From Blautia caecimuris (lineage in GTDB: Bacteria > Bacillota > Clostridia > Lachnospirales > Lachnospiraceae): 57,598 nucleotides of DNA. Positions within the stretch are counted from its first letter, which is position 1. Each line of letters begins with the position of its first letter. This document shows, piece by piece, positions 10,201-16,857 of this stretch. The DNA lies in contig NZ_JANJZT010000025.1 of the NCBI RefSeq assembly GCF_024622975.1, positions 1 to 57,598 on the forward strand. The letters run 5' to 3'. The notes beneath the pieces are model-generated. The model did no database searches and was not told where the DNA came from. It saw only the letters and a program-made list of their open reading frames with translations. Made by a program: the position numbers and the translations under genes.

Positions 10201-13070
10201 GCAGGCTGCAAGTGCGCTACACGGCGTATAACGGCGACTGGTTCATTGAGAATAAGAGTTCCGACGTGGGGAATGTCAAAGCGGACAGCACTTACGGCAC
10301 GAAGCGGGCAAGTGCATACCGCATCATGGAGGACACTTTGAATCTCCGTGACACCCGTATCTTTGATTATGTTTATGATGAACACAACAATAAAAAAGCG
10401 GTGCTGAACCATAAGGAAACCACGGCGGCGCAGGCAAAGCAGGAGGTGATAAAGCAGGCGTTTCAGGACTGGATATGGAAAGACCCAGAACGCAGAAATC
10501 GCCTTGTACGCTACTACAATGACACATTCAATTCCATCCGTCCCCGTGAATATGACGGAAGCCATATCACGTTCGGCGGCATCAGCCCAGAAATCCAGCT
10601 AAGACCCCACCAAGTCAATGCGATTGCCCATATCCTTTACGGCGGCAACACGCTCCTTGCCCACAAGGTAGGGGCGGGGAAAACCTTTGAAATGGTCGCC
10701 GCCGCACAGGAAAGCAAACGGTTAGGGCTATGCCAGAAATCCATGTTTGTCGTCCCGAACTACCTTGTCGGGCAGTGGGCGTCGGAGTATTTACGGCTCT
10801 ACCCATCTGCCAATATCCTTGTCACGACCAAGCGGGATTTTGAAACGGGAAACCGCAAAAAGTTCTGCGGCAGGATTGCGACAGGGGCTTATGATGCGGT
10901 GATTATCGGTCACTCGCAGTTCGAGAAAATCCCCATCAGCGAGGAACGCCAGAGGGAACAGCTCATGCGTCAGCTTGACGATATTGAGCGTGGCATTGAC
11001 GACGTGCAGGCATCCCACGGGGAGCAGTTCACGGTCAAGCAGCTCATGAAAACGAGGAAAGCAATCAAGGCGAAGCTCGACAAACTCAACGACACCAAGC
11101 GGAAAGACAGCGTGATAAACTTCGAGGAATTGGGCATAGACAGGCTCTTTATAGACGAAAGTCATTTTTACAAGAACCTCTATTTATTTACCAAGATGCG
11201 GAACGTCGGCGGTATCGCCCAGACCGAAGCCCAGAAATCCAGCGATTTGTTTATGAAATGCCGCTATCTGGACGAAATCACGGGCAACCGTGGCGTGGTT
11301 TTCGCAACGGGGACGCCTATCAGTAACTCGATGGTCGAGATGTATTCCGTGCAGCGGTACTTGCAGTATGACACCCTCGCAAGGAACGGGTTGCAGCATT
11401 TTGACAGTTGGGCTTCCACGTTCGGCGAAACAGTCACAGCTCTGGAACTCGCCCCAGAGGGGACGAATTACCGAGCAAAGACAAGGTTTGCGAAGTTCTA
11501 CAACCTGCCAGAGCTTATGCAGATGTTCCGTGAGGTTGCGGACATCCAGACCGCCGATATGCTAAAGCTGCCCGTGCCAAAGGTCAATTACCACAACATC
11601 AAGACAAAGCCGAGCCAAATCCAGACGGAAATGGTGGCGGGGCTTGCGAAGCGGGCAGAGAAAATCCGTGCAAGACTCGTAAAACCACAATTCGATAATA
11701 TGCTCAAAGTGACAAACGACGGGCGGCAGCTTGCCCTAGACCAGAGATTGATTGACCCGATGCTGCCAGACGACCCGAACAGCAAAGTCAACGCCTGCGT
11801 GGAAAATATGTACCGCATCTGGGAGGGACACGCCGACACAAAGGCTGCACAGCTCTTGTTTTGCGACCTCAGCACACCGAAAAATGACGGCATGTTTAAT
11901 GTCTACGATGACATGAGGGAAAAGTTGATACGGCGTGGAATCCCTGCGGAGCAAGTGCGTTTCATCCATGAAGCGAATACCGACGCACAGAAAAAGGAGC
12001 TGTTCGCAAAGGTAAGGAGCGGCGAAGTGCGTATATTGTTCGGCTCTACCCAGAAGATGGGCGCAGGTACAAACGTGCAGGACAGGCTGATTGCCATTCA
12101 TAACCTCGACTGCCCGTGGAAGCCGTCATGCTTGGAACAGCGTCAAGGTCGTCTGGAACGTCAGGGCAATATGTTTCCAGAGGTTGAAGTCTACCGCTAT
12201 GTGACGGAACAGACATTTGATGCGTACCTCTATCAGCTCGTCGAGGGAAAGCAGAAATTCATCTCCCAGATAATGACGAGCAAAAGCCCCGTGCGTTCTG
12301 CCGAGGACGTGGACGAAGTCGCCCTCTCCTTTGCAGAGGTAAAAATGCTGGCTACGGGCGACGAGCGTTTCAAGGAAAAAATGGATTTGGACATGCAGGT
12401 GGCGAAGCTGAAAGTCTTGAAACAGAGCTACCTTTCCGAGCATTACGACCTTGAGGACAGGATACTGAAGCACTACCCGCAGGAGATTAAGGAGTATGGG
12501 GAACGCATTGTAGGATATGGGAATGATGCCAAAATTGCCAGCCAGCATATGCCGCAGGGCGAGGACAAGTTCTGCCCGATGACCTTAAACGGCGTGACCT
12601 ACAAAGAAAAAGCGGACGCAGGCGGGATGCTGCTTGCCATCTGCAAGGAAAACCCGCTGTCACAGCCGATACAAATCGGCAGCTACCGTGGCTTCCAGAT
12701 GGAGGTTTTCTATGATACCGTCAATGCACACTATTGTCTGAACCTCTGCGGGATGAGGAAATATAAGGTGGATTTAGGGACGGATGCCCTCGGCAATCTG
12801 ACCCGAATCGAGAATGAGATTGCCAAGCTCCCCGCAAGGCTGGAAGCCGCCAAGACCAGAAAGGAGGAAACCACCGCACAGCTTGAAACCGCAAAAGAGG
12901 AAGTGAAGAAGCCGTTTGCCTTTGAAAACGAGCTGAAAGAAAAGACGGAGCGGCTGAACGCCCTCAATATCGAACTGAATCTGAATGAAAAAGACAGCTC
13001 TGTTATTGACGATGAGCCAGAGCAGAACGATGAGCAGCCAGAGAAGAAATGCACGAACAGGGAGCGTTAA
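4284..13070 (+). CDS. Giant ICE protein: DNA methylase-like plus SNF2-type helicase (2928 aa)
   Basis: ATG 4284 has an AAGGAGGTGTGAG site just upstream. The N-terminus (FDEQLLIYAQRPDATAVAEI) resembles ArdC/LtrC-type regions. Residues about 280-398 are a low-complexity linker whose DNA also encodes TnpV. A YodL-like domain lies near 1070-1120 (HYTVEQTSDAFADPFIIRNN). Methylase motifs follow: EPSCGTGNF near 1456 and NIPF near 1522, the latter replacing the canonical NPPY/F. The helicase part has VGAGKT near 2130, IDESH near 2290, FATGTPISNS, and QRQGRLERQGN near 2619. The C-terminus is a coiled coil. Similar giant methylase-helicases are standard in Tn1549-type ICEs and recall the P1 DarB antirestriction protein. 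A role in protecting or processing transferred DNA is inferred. Confidence 0.9.
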   Translation: MAAKYQLITELYRRTGMAVAKNPQAWQGFLSSACHNYKCRFDEQLLIYAQRPDATAVAEIGTWNRLFKRWVNKDSKGIAVFDPKGRRNTLKYYFDVSDTHEGYYGSRAVPIWQMDKRYEQPVMERLADRFGGTEGGDLATFLIQTAENAVEDNLPDYLSQLKGCTKDSFLEELDDYNIEVIYKRLAANSVAYMLLSRCGLDAGGYFEREDFAEIINFNTPQTLNAIGIATSDISEMALREISAAVRNVQIEARGQNRTFARNITSQYDKGRKQPERSENNERNHLHEAGGLPYTRPDITDRARASAWQVRFDAQGLSGKPQKGDVPQPADRGQAERTLTPDRADGVAAAGASDEAVSSRAGSDGGAERKSPDAVARHDEQHPQPGGGSDTGRADFQLETPEPQSDGGRWEEEKATAQTAEPEKQTEKEKGSVANEEEVAVNLPTVDEQIEMIVEAEDEKASAFAVSQEDIDAVLIKGNSVANGKYRIYHQFQKQEDKKKNIDFLKREYGTGGFFVNFLDGTEGYVWYSGKGISIDRDSISTEHDLVLSWSKAEKRLRELVKDNRYLNPKEKDHYADYLESVSAPQYEIDTQRKLARQRFIEEKRELPPADKRDTLALRLSNFILDLDGYEKDLLGVIGCRDFADMPADLMEQTLQHPDNVQEMLDFLSLVQKKTTSVYSRSNAWRFSQELTELYPLRYLYHEGDVVYIGADKYEVIAFDENAVSLRNAEFPLFGKEFSREDFEEKLEENPANDHLKTVITESQKTETLAEEKPDSITLAIGFSEHPAFYDKELNDRFTDLSFALGNKLLGVLDEKQHRERENEDNHVGWYHKTDFEIHAVIGGEKFNYEGRFDIGDGEGDLTAHIRNFYEYSLSPDCPFIPEWKRQGEDYYREKMESLRLGHDVFIPFLEQNTELTPEDEKRLGEIMATEEDWFHRRKEPAEEELLEQAKGCIDAYCDAEFGGDAEVDYTDLSNVKIAFKNTEDGLHGIQASANLLQYRMETYVDGVLAEYTQYSDLADLIQNALSNLYYHDLVSLTEEQLEPFYREENTKAAENPSPDISSDAIEQTPHYTVEQTSDAFADPFIIRNNQAPEEGADRYYDMGGIYQTFETEEEAQEYADTLNHAEREGQQKSEPAPSGTDRPQDNSDLIGKELMIDNRRYLIESVGKISGDVSMRDITFQNSVGFPINRVEKVGYVRRLLEQAEKESQPEEKSESPAVPTTETVAEYPAVENGLPYDIVVEKIRFDEPEQKTQSQNLADTLRSRLETAEDSAGHAALQEDINTLFMDKNGDSLVGIASDEWLKRLAAMPDDEFRKYADSYQKGNLNAYKLLPLSAERHNYRITDDNLGVGGAKEKFRNNMSAIRLLHDLQIENRLATPEEQETLAKYVGWGGLSMAFDSNNTAWANEYKELKAALSDEEYHAAMESTLTAFYTPPVVIKAMYEALDRLGFSQGNILEPSCGTGNFLGLLPDSMEKSKLHGIEIDPLSGRIAKQLYQKASIAIEGFEETKLPDSHFDVVLGNIPFGEFKVNDSRYNAQKFLIHDYFIAKALDKVRSGGVVMFITSKGTMDKASPEVRKYIARRAELLGAVRLPDNTFRANAGTEVTSDILILQKRDRMIEIEPEWVHLDTDENGVTMNSYFVQHPEMVLGEMKMESTRFGMDSVCEAYQDVPLAGLLHEAMQRIDGEIPEIENEVDRISDEQEKDIPADPNVRNFSFTLVGGKVYFRENNGMTPANVSMTAENRIRGLLEIRDCVRKLIQYQTDDCPEEMIQTEQENLNRLYDAFTKKYGLINSRGNYLAFAADESYFLLCSLEVLDDEGKFKRKADMFTKRTIKPHREVTFVETASEALALSIGEKARVDLEYMARLTCRSEEEIIKELQGVIYKVPSSEPARYVTADEYLSGNVREKLKVAEVAAKSDPELAANVAALEKVIPKDLPASEISVRLGTTWIPQEDIQQFMVELLTPSSYAAGRLQVRYTAYNGDWFIENKSSDVGNVKADSTYGTKRASAYRIMEDTLNLRDTRIFDYVYDEHNNKKAVLNHKETTAAQAKQEVIKQAFQDWIWKDPERRNRLVRYYNDTFNSIRPREYDGSHITFGGISPEIQLRPHQVNAIAHILYGGNTLLAHKVGAGKTFEMVAAAQESKRLGLCQKSMFVVPNYLVGQWASEYLRLYPSANILVTTKRDFETGNRKKFCGRIATGAYDAVIIGHSQFEKIPISEERQREQLMRQLDDIERGIDDVQASHGEQFTVKQLMKTRKAIKAKLDKLNDTKRKDSVINFEELGIDRLFIDESHFYKNLYLFTKMRNVGGIAQTEAQKSSDLFMKCRYLDEITGNRGVVFATGTPISNSMVEMYSVQRYLQYDTLARNGLQHFDSWASTFGETVTALELAPEGTNYRAKTRFAKFYNLPELMQMFREVADIQTADMLKLPVPKVNYHNIKTKPSQIQTEMVAGLAKRAEKIRARLVKPQFDNMLKVTNDGRQLALDQRLIDPMLPDDPNSKVNACVENMYRIWEGHADTKAAQLLFCDLSTPKNDGMFNVYDDMREKLIRRGIPAEQVRFIHEANTDAQKKELFAKVRSGEVRILFGSTQKMGAGTNVQDRLIAIHNLDCPWKPSCLEQRQGRLERQGNMFPEVEVYRYVTEQTFDAYLYQLVEGKQKFISQIMTSKSPVRSAEDVDEVALSFAEVKMLATGDERFKEKMDLDMQVAKLKVLKQSYLSEHYDLEDRILKHYPQEIKEYGERIVGYGNDAKIASQHMPQGEDKFCPMTLNGVTYKEKADAGGMLLAICKENPLSQPIQIGSYRGFQMEVFYDTVNAHYCLNLCGMRKYKVDLGTDALGNLTRIENEIAKLPARLEAAKTRKEETTAQLETAKEEVKKPFAFENELKEKTERLNALNIELNLNEKDSSVIDDEPEQNDEQPEKKCTNRER
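5122..5475 (+). CDS. tnpV: TnpV-family protein encoded inside the giant gene in another frame
   Basis: A complete 117-codon gene lies in the +1 frame relative to the giant ORF. It starts with ATG at 5122 and has its own AAAGGAG at 5107-5113, 8 nt upstream. The product (YLIPDLTLPTEPELPLGRYA at the N-terminus, SIRSRAEEVILDELIFS at the C-terminus) matches the TnpV family, first named from Tn4451, where it accompanies the serine recombinase TnpX. The stand-alone TnpV at 42096 shares the RDYLxNxKR core, a later EHL, and the RAEE/AEEMIL ... ELI ending. In the giant frame the same DNA encodes a disordered R/A/G/D/P-rich linker, which can tolerate the constraint. It is probably an accessory DNA-binding protein of excision; that role is inferred. 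Confidence 0.8.
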   Translation: MSEITYTKQADYLIPDLTLPTEPELPLGRYALMHRDYLENHKRVTYLNLLTEGRLNEHLHQTEQTALQRLELLTKQLAAEQGVTEELKEKAPMQWLGMMNSIRSRAEEVILDELIFS

Positions 13071-13085
13071 ATCCAGTTTGCATAT

Positions 13086-13114
13086 TTGTACTGCTGATTT
13101 TGGGGTATTATAAT
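13086..13114 (+). promoter_or_regulatory. Candidate promoter for the gene at 13150
   Basis: TTGTAC at 13086-13091 and TATAAT at 13109-13114 are separated by 17 nt in the gap after the giant gene. The -10 is perfect and the -35 keeps the TTG. It would restart transcription ahead of the next gene. Confidence 0.5.
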
Positions 13115-13149
13115 AAGGACGATTAGAAAAAAATCGGAGGTGAGGAAGA

Positions 13150-13479
13150 ATGTCTGATGCGTTCAGATTTGGAACTTTTGTAGACGTCCACAGCAATGTA
13201 TTTAATGAATACCTCGGCTCTGTCGTGGCAAAGCTGTCCAGAGAAAACGAGGAATACAGTGCCGTGAGAGCCGAGATTGAGAGCCTTTATGAAAAATATC
13301 CGAAAGTCTTAGGCGTGTTTGACACGGAAACGGCAACGGAACTGACCGAGGAAGAATGTGCCTTACTGATTAAAGTGATGGAGCTTAGGAACAAACTTAC
13401 GGACATGGAGATGCAGTCGGTCTACTTCCGTGGCTGCTATGACAGCGTGGGGTATCTGAAAAAGGCAGGGATTTTATAA
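13150..13479 (+). CDS. Conserved ICE hypothetical protein, 109 aa
   Basis: ATG at 13150 follows ATCGGAGGTGAGGAAGA. The protein is predicted to be mainly helical (SRENEEYSAVRAEIESLYEK, then LTEEECALLIKVMELRNKL) and ends MQSVYFRGCYDSVGYLKKAGIL. Small helical proteins of this kind accompany the methylase/helicase in related ICEs; the function is unknown to me. It is followed immediately by a terminator, so it may be a single-gene transcript. Confidence 0.65.
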   Translation: MSDAFRFGTFVDVHSNVFNEYLGSVVAKLSRENEEYSAVRAEIESLYEKYPKVLGVFDTETATELTEEECALLIKVMELRNKLTDMEMQSVYFRGCYDSVGYLKKAGIL

Positions 13480-13497
13480 TGGACTGACCGAGAAAAG

Positions 13498-13530
13498 GGC
13501 GGTGTCGGCGTAAAGCTGATGCCGTCTTTT
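13498..13530 (+). terminator. Terminator on the left side of the TIR cassette
   Basis: GGCGGTGTCGGC (13498-13509) pairs with GCTGATGCCGTC (13515-13526), using some G-U pairs, and is followed by TTTT. It separates ICE backbone transcription from the TIR gene. Confidence 0.6.
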
Positions 13531-13544
13531 ACATATCATAGCAG

Positions 13545-13573
13545 TGGAAAAATTTACAATTATATGATATAAT
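13545..13573 (+). promoter_or_regulatory. Candidate promoter of the TIR gene
   Basis: TGGAAA at 13545-13550 and a perfect TATAAT at 13568-13573 are 17 nt apart, ending 27 nt before the TIR start codon. It gives the cassette its own transcription. Confidence 0.5.
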
Positions 13574-13600
13574 CAAAAAAATTGAAGAGGAGGAAAAATA

Positions 13601-14443
13601 ATGTATTATCATATTCTGATAGAAACTAATGAAAAAGTGGGCAAGTCAAAACAAAATAAAATTATAACAGAGATCGACATTGAGAATAAGGATGAAATTA
13701 TAAATGATATTTTAATGCCCTACTTAGTGGGCACAGAAATTGTTTTTAATGGATATTTTTTGAACAAAAAAGATATTATGCGGTTAAAGATTGTTACAAC
13801 AGAACAATCAGGGAAAAAGATATTAGAAGATAAATCGAGACGTATGTCAGCGAGTGGAATACTTTATTGTGCATCGTCTACAGATATTTTTACTTCTGAT
13901 GATTATATAACAGATGTGACAAAAACATTGTTATTAGAAGCGAGAGAAAAGGTAGATAATCCTATTTCAATAACGGAACATCAAGAAGAAAAACAAGATA
14001 AAACAAAAGTTTTTATAGTTCATGGTAGAGATAGCGAAGCAAAACTCGAAGTAGCACGTTTTATAGAAAGAATGGGATTTGAACCTATCATTTTACACGA
14101 GCAAGCTAGTGAAGGCATGACTATTATAGAAAAGATTGAAAAATATTCGGATGTTGGTTTTGGAATTATTTTATATACCCCATGTGATGTTGGTTATGAA
14201 AGGGATGATGAAAATTCAAAAATGTTTAGGGCAAGGCAGAACGTGGTTTTTGAGCATGGATATTTGATTGCTAAATTAGGAAGAGGCAATGTTTGTGCAT
14301 TAGTGAAGCAAGACGTTGAAAGACCGAACGATATATCGGGGATAGTATATATTCCGTTTGATTCTAATGATGGGTGGAAAATCCCTTTAGCAAAAGAAAT
14401 GAAAAATTCTGGATTTGAGGTAGATTTTAATTTGTTCTTATAA
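13601..14443 (+). CDS. TIR-like nucleotide-binding protein, probable defence cargo (280 aa)
   Basis: ATG at 13601 is preceded by AGAGGAGGAAAAATA. The C-terminal half (from about residue 130) has the fold signature of the TIR-like family PF10137, also found as CBASS/Pycsar effectors: KVFIVHGRDSEAKLEVARFI, then LHEQASEGMTIIEKIE, then ARQNVVFEHGYLIAKLGR. Glu218 in the VFEHGY motif is the likely catalytic or NAD-contacting residue. Residues 1-130 form a separate domain (including FNGYFLNKKDIMRLKIV) that I cannot name and that may sense a trigger. No CD-NTase or other partner gene is adjacent. The gene is clearly A/T-richer than the ICE genes on both sides and is isolated by two terminators. An abortive NAD-degrading defence role is inferred, not shown. 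Confidence 0.8.
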   Translation: MYYHILIETNEKVGKSKQNKIITEIDIENKDEIINDILMPYLVGTEIVFNGYFLNKKDIMRLKIVTTEQSGKKILEDKSRRMSASGILYCASSTDIFTSDDYITDVTKTLLLEAREKVDNPISITEHQEEKQDKTKVFIVHGRDSEAKLEVARFIERMGFEPIILHEQASEGMTIIEKIEKYSDVGFGIILYTPCDVGYERDDENSKMFRARQNVVFEHGYLIAKLGRGNVCALVKQDVERPNDISGIVYIPFDSNDGWKIPLAKEMKNSGFEVDFNLFL

Positions 14444-14500
14444 ATGTTACACTTGTGTCTATTTGGAGATTAAAAATCAAAGTTAAAAATCTTTTTACAT

Positions 14501-14546
14501 AGCCGAGAGGTTTTCACAACGAAAATCCCTCGGCTTATTTTATTTT
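14501..14546 (+). terminator. Terminator on the right side of the TIR cassette
   Basis: AGCCGAGAGGTTTTC (14501-14515) pairs with GAAAATCCCTCGGCT (14521-14535) with one mismatch, followed by TATTTTATTTT. It marks the end of the inserted TIR unit just before the ICE gene at 14562. Confidence 0.75.
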
Positions 14547-14561
14547 CAAGGAGGTGTGTGA

Positions 14562-14909
14562 TTGGATTACCAAAAGTACAGACAGTCCCTTAACCAAAAA
14601 CTGGCTAAAAAAGTACAGTGTGAGCTTGCCGATTTCCGTGAGGATATTCTAAGCAAAAGCCCGCAGGAGATTTACGATGCCGCATATCAAATCATCCTAA
14701 AAAGCGATATTGCAGAGTGCCTTTTCGAAGCGGATTATTCCCCGCAGGCGGCAAAAGCCCTTATGAAATCCCCGAATCTTTTGCAGGATATTTATGAGGA
14801 ATGGCTTGGACGGGAGGACTCCCACATGGATGAACTGCGCCAGACCATCGCAGATTTTAAGTCCTATATGGTTAAGACGGAAAAGATTTTGTCTGGGAAA
14901 GAGAGGTGA
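14562..14909 (+). CDS. DUF3848-like conserved ICE protein, 115 aa
   Basis: The gene uses a TTG start at 14562, chosen because AAGGAGGTGTGTGA lies at the right distance. The helical protein begins DYQKYRQSLNQKLAKKVQCE and resembles DUF3848 proteins of clostridial ICEs (family name from memory). It contains two short repeated-looking helices (SKSPQEIYDAAYQI and MKSPNLLQDIYEEW). It is encoded just upstream of the primase gene, and function is unknown. Confidence 0.65.
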   Translation: MDYQKYRQSLNQKLAKKVQCELADFREDILSKSPQEIYDAAYQIILKSDIAECLFEADYSPQAAKALMKSPNLLQDIYEEWLGREDSHMDELRQTIADFKSYMVKTEKILSGKER

Positions 14910-14919
14910 GCTTGTTTGG

Positions 14920-15909
14920 ATGAGAAGTAACAGACCCTATGTGCAGATTGACCCAGACGTACTTGAGCAGGCAAGGCAGATAGATTTGTTGTCTTATCTT
15001 AGAGCCTACGAACCGAGCAACCTTGTCAAAGTCAAAGGCACGACGAACGTCTACTGTACCGCTGAGCATGACAGCTTGAAGATTTCCAACGGCAAATGGT
15101 ACTGGTGGTCGAGGGGCTTCGGCGGCTATTCCGCCCTTGATTATCTGATGAAAGTCAAGGAATACGGCTTTGTGGAAGCCGTGGAAACCCTCACGGGACA
15201 GACGATGGCGGACTGGAAGCCGCCGCTCCCTGCCGTGAAAAAAGACGAGCCAAAGGTGCTGCTCCTGCCGCCGAAGAACAAAAACTGCGACAGGGTGACG
15301 GAGTATCTTTTCGGGCGTGGCATTGACTACCAGCTTATCCAAGAGTGTATTGCCGAGGGGATTATATTTGAAAGTGCCGACTACCACAACGCTGTTTTCA
15401 TCGGGAAAGATGAAAGTGGGACGCCAAAGTACGCCGCCTGCCGTGGCACGATGCGGAGCTTCAAGCGTGACGCATCGGGCAGCGACAAGCGGTATTCGTT
15501 CCGCTTGCTGGCAAAAGAGCCGACCGATGCCGTGCATTTATTTGAAGCCGCCATTGATTTACTCTCCTACGCCACCTATTTAAAATGTGAGGGAAAAGAT
15601 TATAAAGCGGAGAATCTTCTCTCCCTGTCGGGCGTGTACCAGCCGAAGAAAGAGCTGAAAGAAAGCAAATTCCCTGTTGCCCTCACGACTTTTTTGAAAG
15701 CAAACCCGCAAATCAAGACCATATTTCTGCATCTGGATAAGGACAAAGCAGGTCGTTTATGTACCGCCGCCTTGAAAGAATTGTTGCAGAAAGACTACCG
15801 AATTGTTGATGAACCGCCGCCAATCGGCAAGGACTTCAACGATTTTTTAATGTCCTATCTGGGGATTGCAAGGCAGAAACCGAGCCGTGAAAGGAGGGAT
15901 GCCCGCTGA
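14920..15909 (+). CDS. DNA primase-like protein with DUF3991 and Toprim domains (329 aa)
   Basis: ATG at 14920 follows GAGAGGTGAGC; the frame upstream overlaps the previous gene and is not protein-like. Residues about 1-85 form the DUF3991 region (LLSYLRAYEPSNLVKVKG, then WYWWSRGFGGYSALDYLMKV), which resembles a primase zinc-binding or DNA-entry domain. The Toprim part has LFEAAIDLLSYATY, with its acidic residue, and IFLHLDKDKAG with the DxD-type motif. Such proteins in Tn1549-type ICEs are thought to prime complementary-strand synthesis after conjugative transfer. That role is inferred from the family. Confidence 0.8.
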   Translation: MRSNRPYVQIDPDVLEQARQIDLLSYLRAYEPSNLVKVKGTTNVYCTAEHDSLKISNGKWYWWSRGFGGYSALDYLMKVKEYGFVEAVETLTGQTMADWKPPLPAVKKDEPKVLLLPPKNKNCDRVTEYLFGRGIDYQLIQECIAEGIIFESADYHNAVFIGKDESGTPKYAACRGTMRSFKRDASGSDKRYSFRLLAKEPTDAVHLFEAAIDLLSYATYLKCEGKDYKAENLLSLSGVYQPKKELKESKFPVALTTFLKANPQIKTIFLHLDKDKAGRLCTAALKELLQKDYRIVDEPPPIGKDFNDFLMSYLGIARQKPSRERRDAR

Positions 15910-15982
15910 CTGAATGAAGATTTTCAGTAAGAAATGACCGTAACTATCAAAAAATTTTAGACAGAAAGGGAGGAAAGAACGA

Positions 15983-16273
15983 TTGAAAAATTATGAGGTG
16001 ACACTTGTTGCCCACTATGCAAAGACCATTTCCATCTATGCCGACAGCCCCGAACAGGCGGCGGAGAAGTTAAAGACCGTCCTGTTTGACACCGACCTTG
16101 TGAGGTTTTCCGACGAGGATTTTGTCTGCGGCGAAGCCGAGATTAGCGACCCTTTGGAGGACGCAGGGGAAGAAAGAGAAGCAGAGGGAGAGGATTTTGA
16201 GGACGATTGTTGTTCGGGCTGTCCGTGCTTCAGAACGGTATGTAAAGGATGCTGTCACGAGGGCGGGGATTAA
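15983..16273 (+). CDS. DpnD/PcfM-like protein, 96 aa
   Basis: The start is TTG at 15983, with GGGAGGAAAGAAC upstream. The N-terminal half (NYEVTLVAHYAKTISIYADS, then EQAAEKLKTVLFDTDLV) matches DpnD/PcfM-type small proteins. A glutamate-rich linker leads to a cysteine cluster (DDCCSGCPCFRTVCKGCCHEGGD) that could bind metal. The family name comes from DpnD and the conjugative plasmid gene pcfM; the molecular role is not established. Confidence 0.65.
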   Translation: MKNYEVTLVAHYAKTISIYADSPEQAAEKLKTVLFDTDLVRFSDEDFVCGEAEISDPLEDAGEEREAEGEDFEDDCCSGCPCFRTVCKGCCHEGGD

Positions 16274-16338
16274 AGACATGTCTTACCAAGCACTGAATTT
16301 GGTTATCCATCTGCCGATGGAAACAAAATTCGCTTGTT

Positions 16339-16385
16339 AGGGGAAAGCTCCCCTAATACCCCGTGGAAAAGACCGCCGCCAGAGT
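16339..16385 (+). other. Candidate oriT of the ICE
   Basis: An inverted repeat AGGGGA-AAGC-TCCCCT (16339-16354) is followed at once by AATACCCCG, and a second hairpin (GCCGC-CAGAGT-GCGGC) lies slightly downstream. It is in the gap just upstream of DUF3789, mobC and the relaxase. A stem-loop followed by a C-rich nick region is the usual architecture for MOBP-type oriT sites. The second mobilization unit has a similar arrangement at 45715-45761. No nick site is assigned. Confidence 0.4.
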
Positions 16386-16412
16386 GCGGCAGGAAGAAAG
16401 GAGTTTTTAAGG

Positions 16413-16577
16413 ATGAGAGATTTATTGTTCTTCACTCTCGGCACAACGCTCGGAGGTATGTGCGGCGTGGCATGTATGTGCGTGCTGCAGATTAACAGGC
16501 TCTCCGAGGGAAAGGGGGATTTGGATGCGGAAACGAAACGTGCAGATACTGTTCCGACTGACCGAGGAAGAAGCTGA
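16413..16577 (+). CDS. DUF3789 small membrane protein, 54 aa
   Basis: ATG at 16413 is preceded by AAAGGAGTTTTTAAGG. The product begins MRDLLFFTLGTTLGGMCGVA and continues CMCVLQINRLSEG, the signature of the short DUF3789 membrane proteins that precede mobC in Tn1549-type ICEs. One transmembrane helix is evident. The 3' end overlaps the start of mobC by about 50 nt in another frame. Function unknown. Confidence 0.65.
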   Translation: MRDLLFFTLGTTLGGMCGVACMCVLQINRLSEGKGDLDAETKRADTVPTDRGRS

Positions 16578-16857
16578 ATACCTCTGCTCACTTGCGGAGC
16601 GGGCGGGGCATTCCAGACAAGCCCTGCTCCAGTCGATGGTCATGGGCTACCGCCTATGCGAGAAGCCAGACCCAGAGTTCTATAAAATCATGCGGGAGCT
16701 GTCCGCCATCGGCAACCGCATCAACCAGCTTGCGGCAAAGGCGAACGCCTTGAACTTTGTGGACACGCCGATGCTCTACGACGAAGCAAGGCGGTGGCGG
16801 GACTTCCGTCTGGACGTGGGCAGGTGCTACCTTGTTCCGAGGAAGATGTCTGGCTGA
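16525..16857 (+). CDS. mobC: MobC-like relaxosome accessory protein, 110 aa
   Basis: ATG at 16525 is preceded by GAGGGAAAGGGGGATTTGG. The N-terminus (RNVQILFRLTEEEAEYLCSL) is a ribbon-helix-helix-type DNA-binding segment. The middle (IMRELSAIGNRINQLAAKAN) is the conserved MobC signature, and the gene ends next to the relaxase gene. MobC proteins bind oriT and help the relaxase open and nick the strand. The TGA stop overlaps the relaxase ATG (TGATG at 16855-16859), giving translational coupling. Confidence 0.85.
   Translation: MRKRNVQILFRLTEEEAEYLCSLAERAGHSRQALLQSMVMGYRLCEKPDPEFYKIMRELSAIGNRINQLAAKANALNFVDTPMLYDEARRWRDFRLDVGRCYLVPRKMSG

Noticed and set aside
16122..16340. 72-codon ORF across the DpnD-like gene end
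   Set aside because: It overlaps the better gene at 15983, has no start signal and ends at the candidate oriT hairpin.
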